Origin: Trileptium ribeirensis
Taxonomy: Eukaryota > Nematoda > Enoplea > Enoplida > Thoracostomopsidae
Direction of reading: 5' to 3'
Length of the DNA stretch: 64,000 bases
NCBI GenBank assembly: GCA_030248225.1
Contig: JASANE010005277.1
Coordinates: 1 to 64,000, forward strand
The position numbers and the translations under genes are program-made. Each line of letters opens with the position of its first letter. Position 1 is the stretch's first letter. Under the pieces are notes generated by a model that was not told the DNA's origin, did not search any database, and saw nothing but the letters and a program-made list of their open reading frames with translations. Of this stretch, positions 58,101 through 61,100 are shown piece after piece.

Positions 58101-61100
58101 TGAAATTATGTATTGTGTGTTTTTGGATTGTTGCTTGCTTCGTGGAAAATATTTACTAGCATGACAGTTAACGGGCTAGCGAATTGCATTAGCAGTGGCG
58201 TTTGCGAATATTCAAAAACTGAACTACTCCAATTACGATACAGCCAAAACGATAAACTTCATCATTCCTTGTTTTACATTCCTGTTAGGAAGCTGGACGG
58301 CGGGATATTGCTATTAAAGTCAACAGGACTTTCGTCCTCCAGTATGAACTTATATTTATTCATCGCTGCTCTAAGCATTAATCTACTGTTCGCCCATATT
58401 GTTGCAATTATTATGTAAATGGTACAAGTCAGTCTTCTGTGACGTTAAAATGCCTGCATACACTTAGAGGTCGGAATATAGTACCTGTCACAAGTGACTG
58501 TCAATACATTGATAGATGTGAATATAATTTATTACAGCGAATTTTACATTTCGCAGCGCGTATCTTCGTATAATTATTATCATTGATTTGTTCACACAGT
58601 ATTTTAATTCTTTTACTCCGCTTTATTCCAGATCTGACCGCGAGCGATGGCTGGAATCTTTAACGCCGCCAAAGTCTGACAACCCGAACGAACAAATTTA
58701 CGCCACATGGGATTGCCCGCAATACGTTGTGCTCTACGAGTATACTGCTCAACAGGACGACGAATTGACCCTTACCGAGGGCGAAGTTTTGAATGTGATA
58801 AGGAAATTGCCAGATGGTAACTTGTTTTTGTGCCGTCATTCGGCTATGTGTATGTATATACGTAAATGGATATTATGCGATTATATGCATACATACTGTA
58901 GTCGCCAAAAATATGTGCTGTTCATTCGATGTTCGCTTGAGGTTCGTTCGATGTTCCTCTGAAAAATTTTCAAAATTTGCTTCAAAACTTGTTTAAATGT
59001 TTAGCGCGAATTTTTTTATTTTGTCCGAGAGAGGATTTGTTCGGATACTGTTATATCGTGTTCCATTTCTTTCGGCATCCGTAGATTCGGCTGTTAATAA
59101 ATGCGGCAGTCATTTCTGCCGAGCACGTTTTGATATGCACATATAACTTGAAACGTAAGCAAGTAGTGTATGGAAAAATCGTGAACTGTTCGGCAACGAT
59201 TCGCTAATAATGCAAGATTAGCAGTTGAAATGGAGCTAATTTTATCTTGATTAGATTTCTAAAACAATTTGTTTTTATTTATGTATAGTGTCCTGTATAG
59301 GATGAATTCCTGCGTCCCAGTATCTCTGCTAAATATACAAAAAAAGTGTGGCTGCTATAATAATACGTTGTGTGGGCTTTAAACATTGGATAACCATTGT
59401 TAAATTAATCAAATCCTAGTTAATGGCGTATGCACCACCAGGTTTTTTAGCGAGCAAAATTTGCTGACTCAGACATGAAAACGTGGAAATTTTATCGCTT
59501 TGTGTATCTAGCGGATTGCGAATTACTCCTCATTGAAAATTTTAGGCTGTGTCGGTGATACCACCGAAATGCTTTAAAATAGATTATATGTTATGATTAT
59601 CCAAAACTACGGCGAAAATTTTGTATAAGGTTGTGTTGTATTGCGTTATCGTATTACGCCTATAATCGATATATGACTAAAAACTCTGTTAACAACAGAA
59701 GGTGCATTTTCCTGCTTCACATAATTTTTTAAACAATATTGGATTTACCTCGATAGCAGGGAATAACCGGAACCGACATTTACCGGAACCGTCCATTTAA
59801 ACCGGATCCGGAACTAGAACCGGAACCTGGTCTTCGAAATTTATATATAGTAAAACAGATGATGGAAGAAATGAAGGTATAGTGGATTTAAAATGCATTA
59901 AAATAACTTTTACATTAAAGTTAATGTATTGCGATGGTTATTGCCTTTCTGAAACTTTAAAGAGACTGAGGAAGCTAATAATGTTTATTTATCGATCAAA
60001 TATGTCGGTTTTTGGACATTCAGAGCAAAAATGTCTTCCACTATACACCATTGCGTATATGCGTCAAATCGAATGTGCTTACAAAGCTTGGAGCGTGGAA
60101 TACACACTTTCGCTCTGTCTCCAGTCGCCTCCCGTTACTACACATACGTTTGTTGCATGTTCTTCTGTAGGAAACTTAAAATTATTGGTTTATATGATTC
60201 TAAGAGAAAATAATAGATAGAAGGTAATTTTCTGATCAGTGGTCAGAGACACTGTTTAGGCTATCGTTGGACAAACAGTGCCCGTCAGTTAGATCATAAT
60301 GATGATAACTTTATAATCAGAATGCTATAAATGAGACACACTGTGATGCTGCTCGCACAGTTTCAATAAATACAGTTCATGGCCAAGAAAGCAGTTTCTA
60401 GCTGCGTTACAGATAACGTTAGTTTTCTTCAATTTAAGCTGATTTACCAAGTTTACCAGCGCACTGGCGGGTGCTTGCCGCAATTTATGTTAGCCAAGCA
60501 TACCCTAAGTACTTCTGCGTAAGCCATACTCTGTTACCGAGTTGGACCGGTTTAATTCAAACGTATCCCACAGATTTCTGGATGTGTAAATTAGCTGCTA
60601 CAAGCATCGACCTGGCTTTGATTTAACAAACTCCTGCAGGTTATTATGAAAAATTCCTGCTCAAATTATGTGCCCTACTTACGTTTCACACGACCAATTG
60701 GTTAGTTAATATTTTCTTTTGCTTGGTTGTATTGGAGCTTGATCATTCTATATGATCATCAATATATATTACATATGTTTAGATTACAGGATGAAGCAAA
60801 AACGTGGAAAATTGCAAACAAATTTTTTAAACCGGAATTCCGGTTCCCGTATGGTTTTTGCCCTTTGCCGGAACCGCAACCGGAACACGATTTTCGCCGG
60901 AACCGGAACTTGAATTCCGGTTACTCACTGCTCGATAGTACTATTGAGCCATGAACGGGTAGTTTTCAGACATTTAATACATAGTATTTCTTAATTTCAC
61001 ACGTTAACGTAATGATGGAGCCGGTGGCAACCGCTGAAAAGACGACAAGCTCTTGGCAAAGCTTAAGACAGGACTGTACACCTATTTTAGATGGACTATA

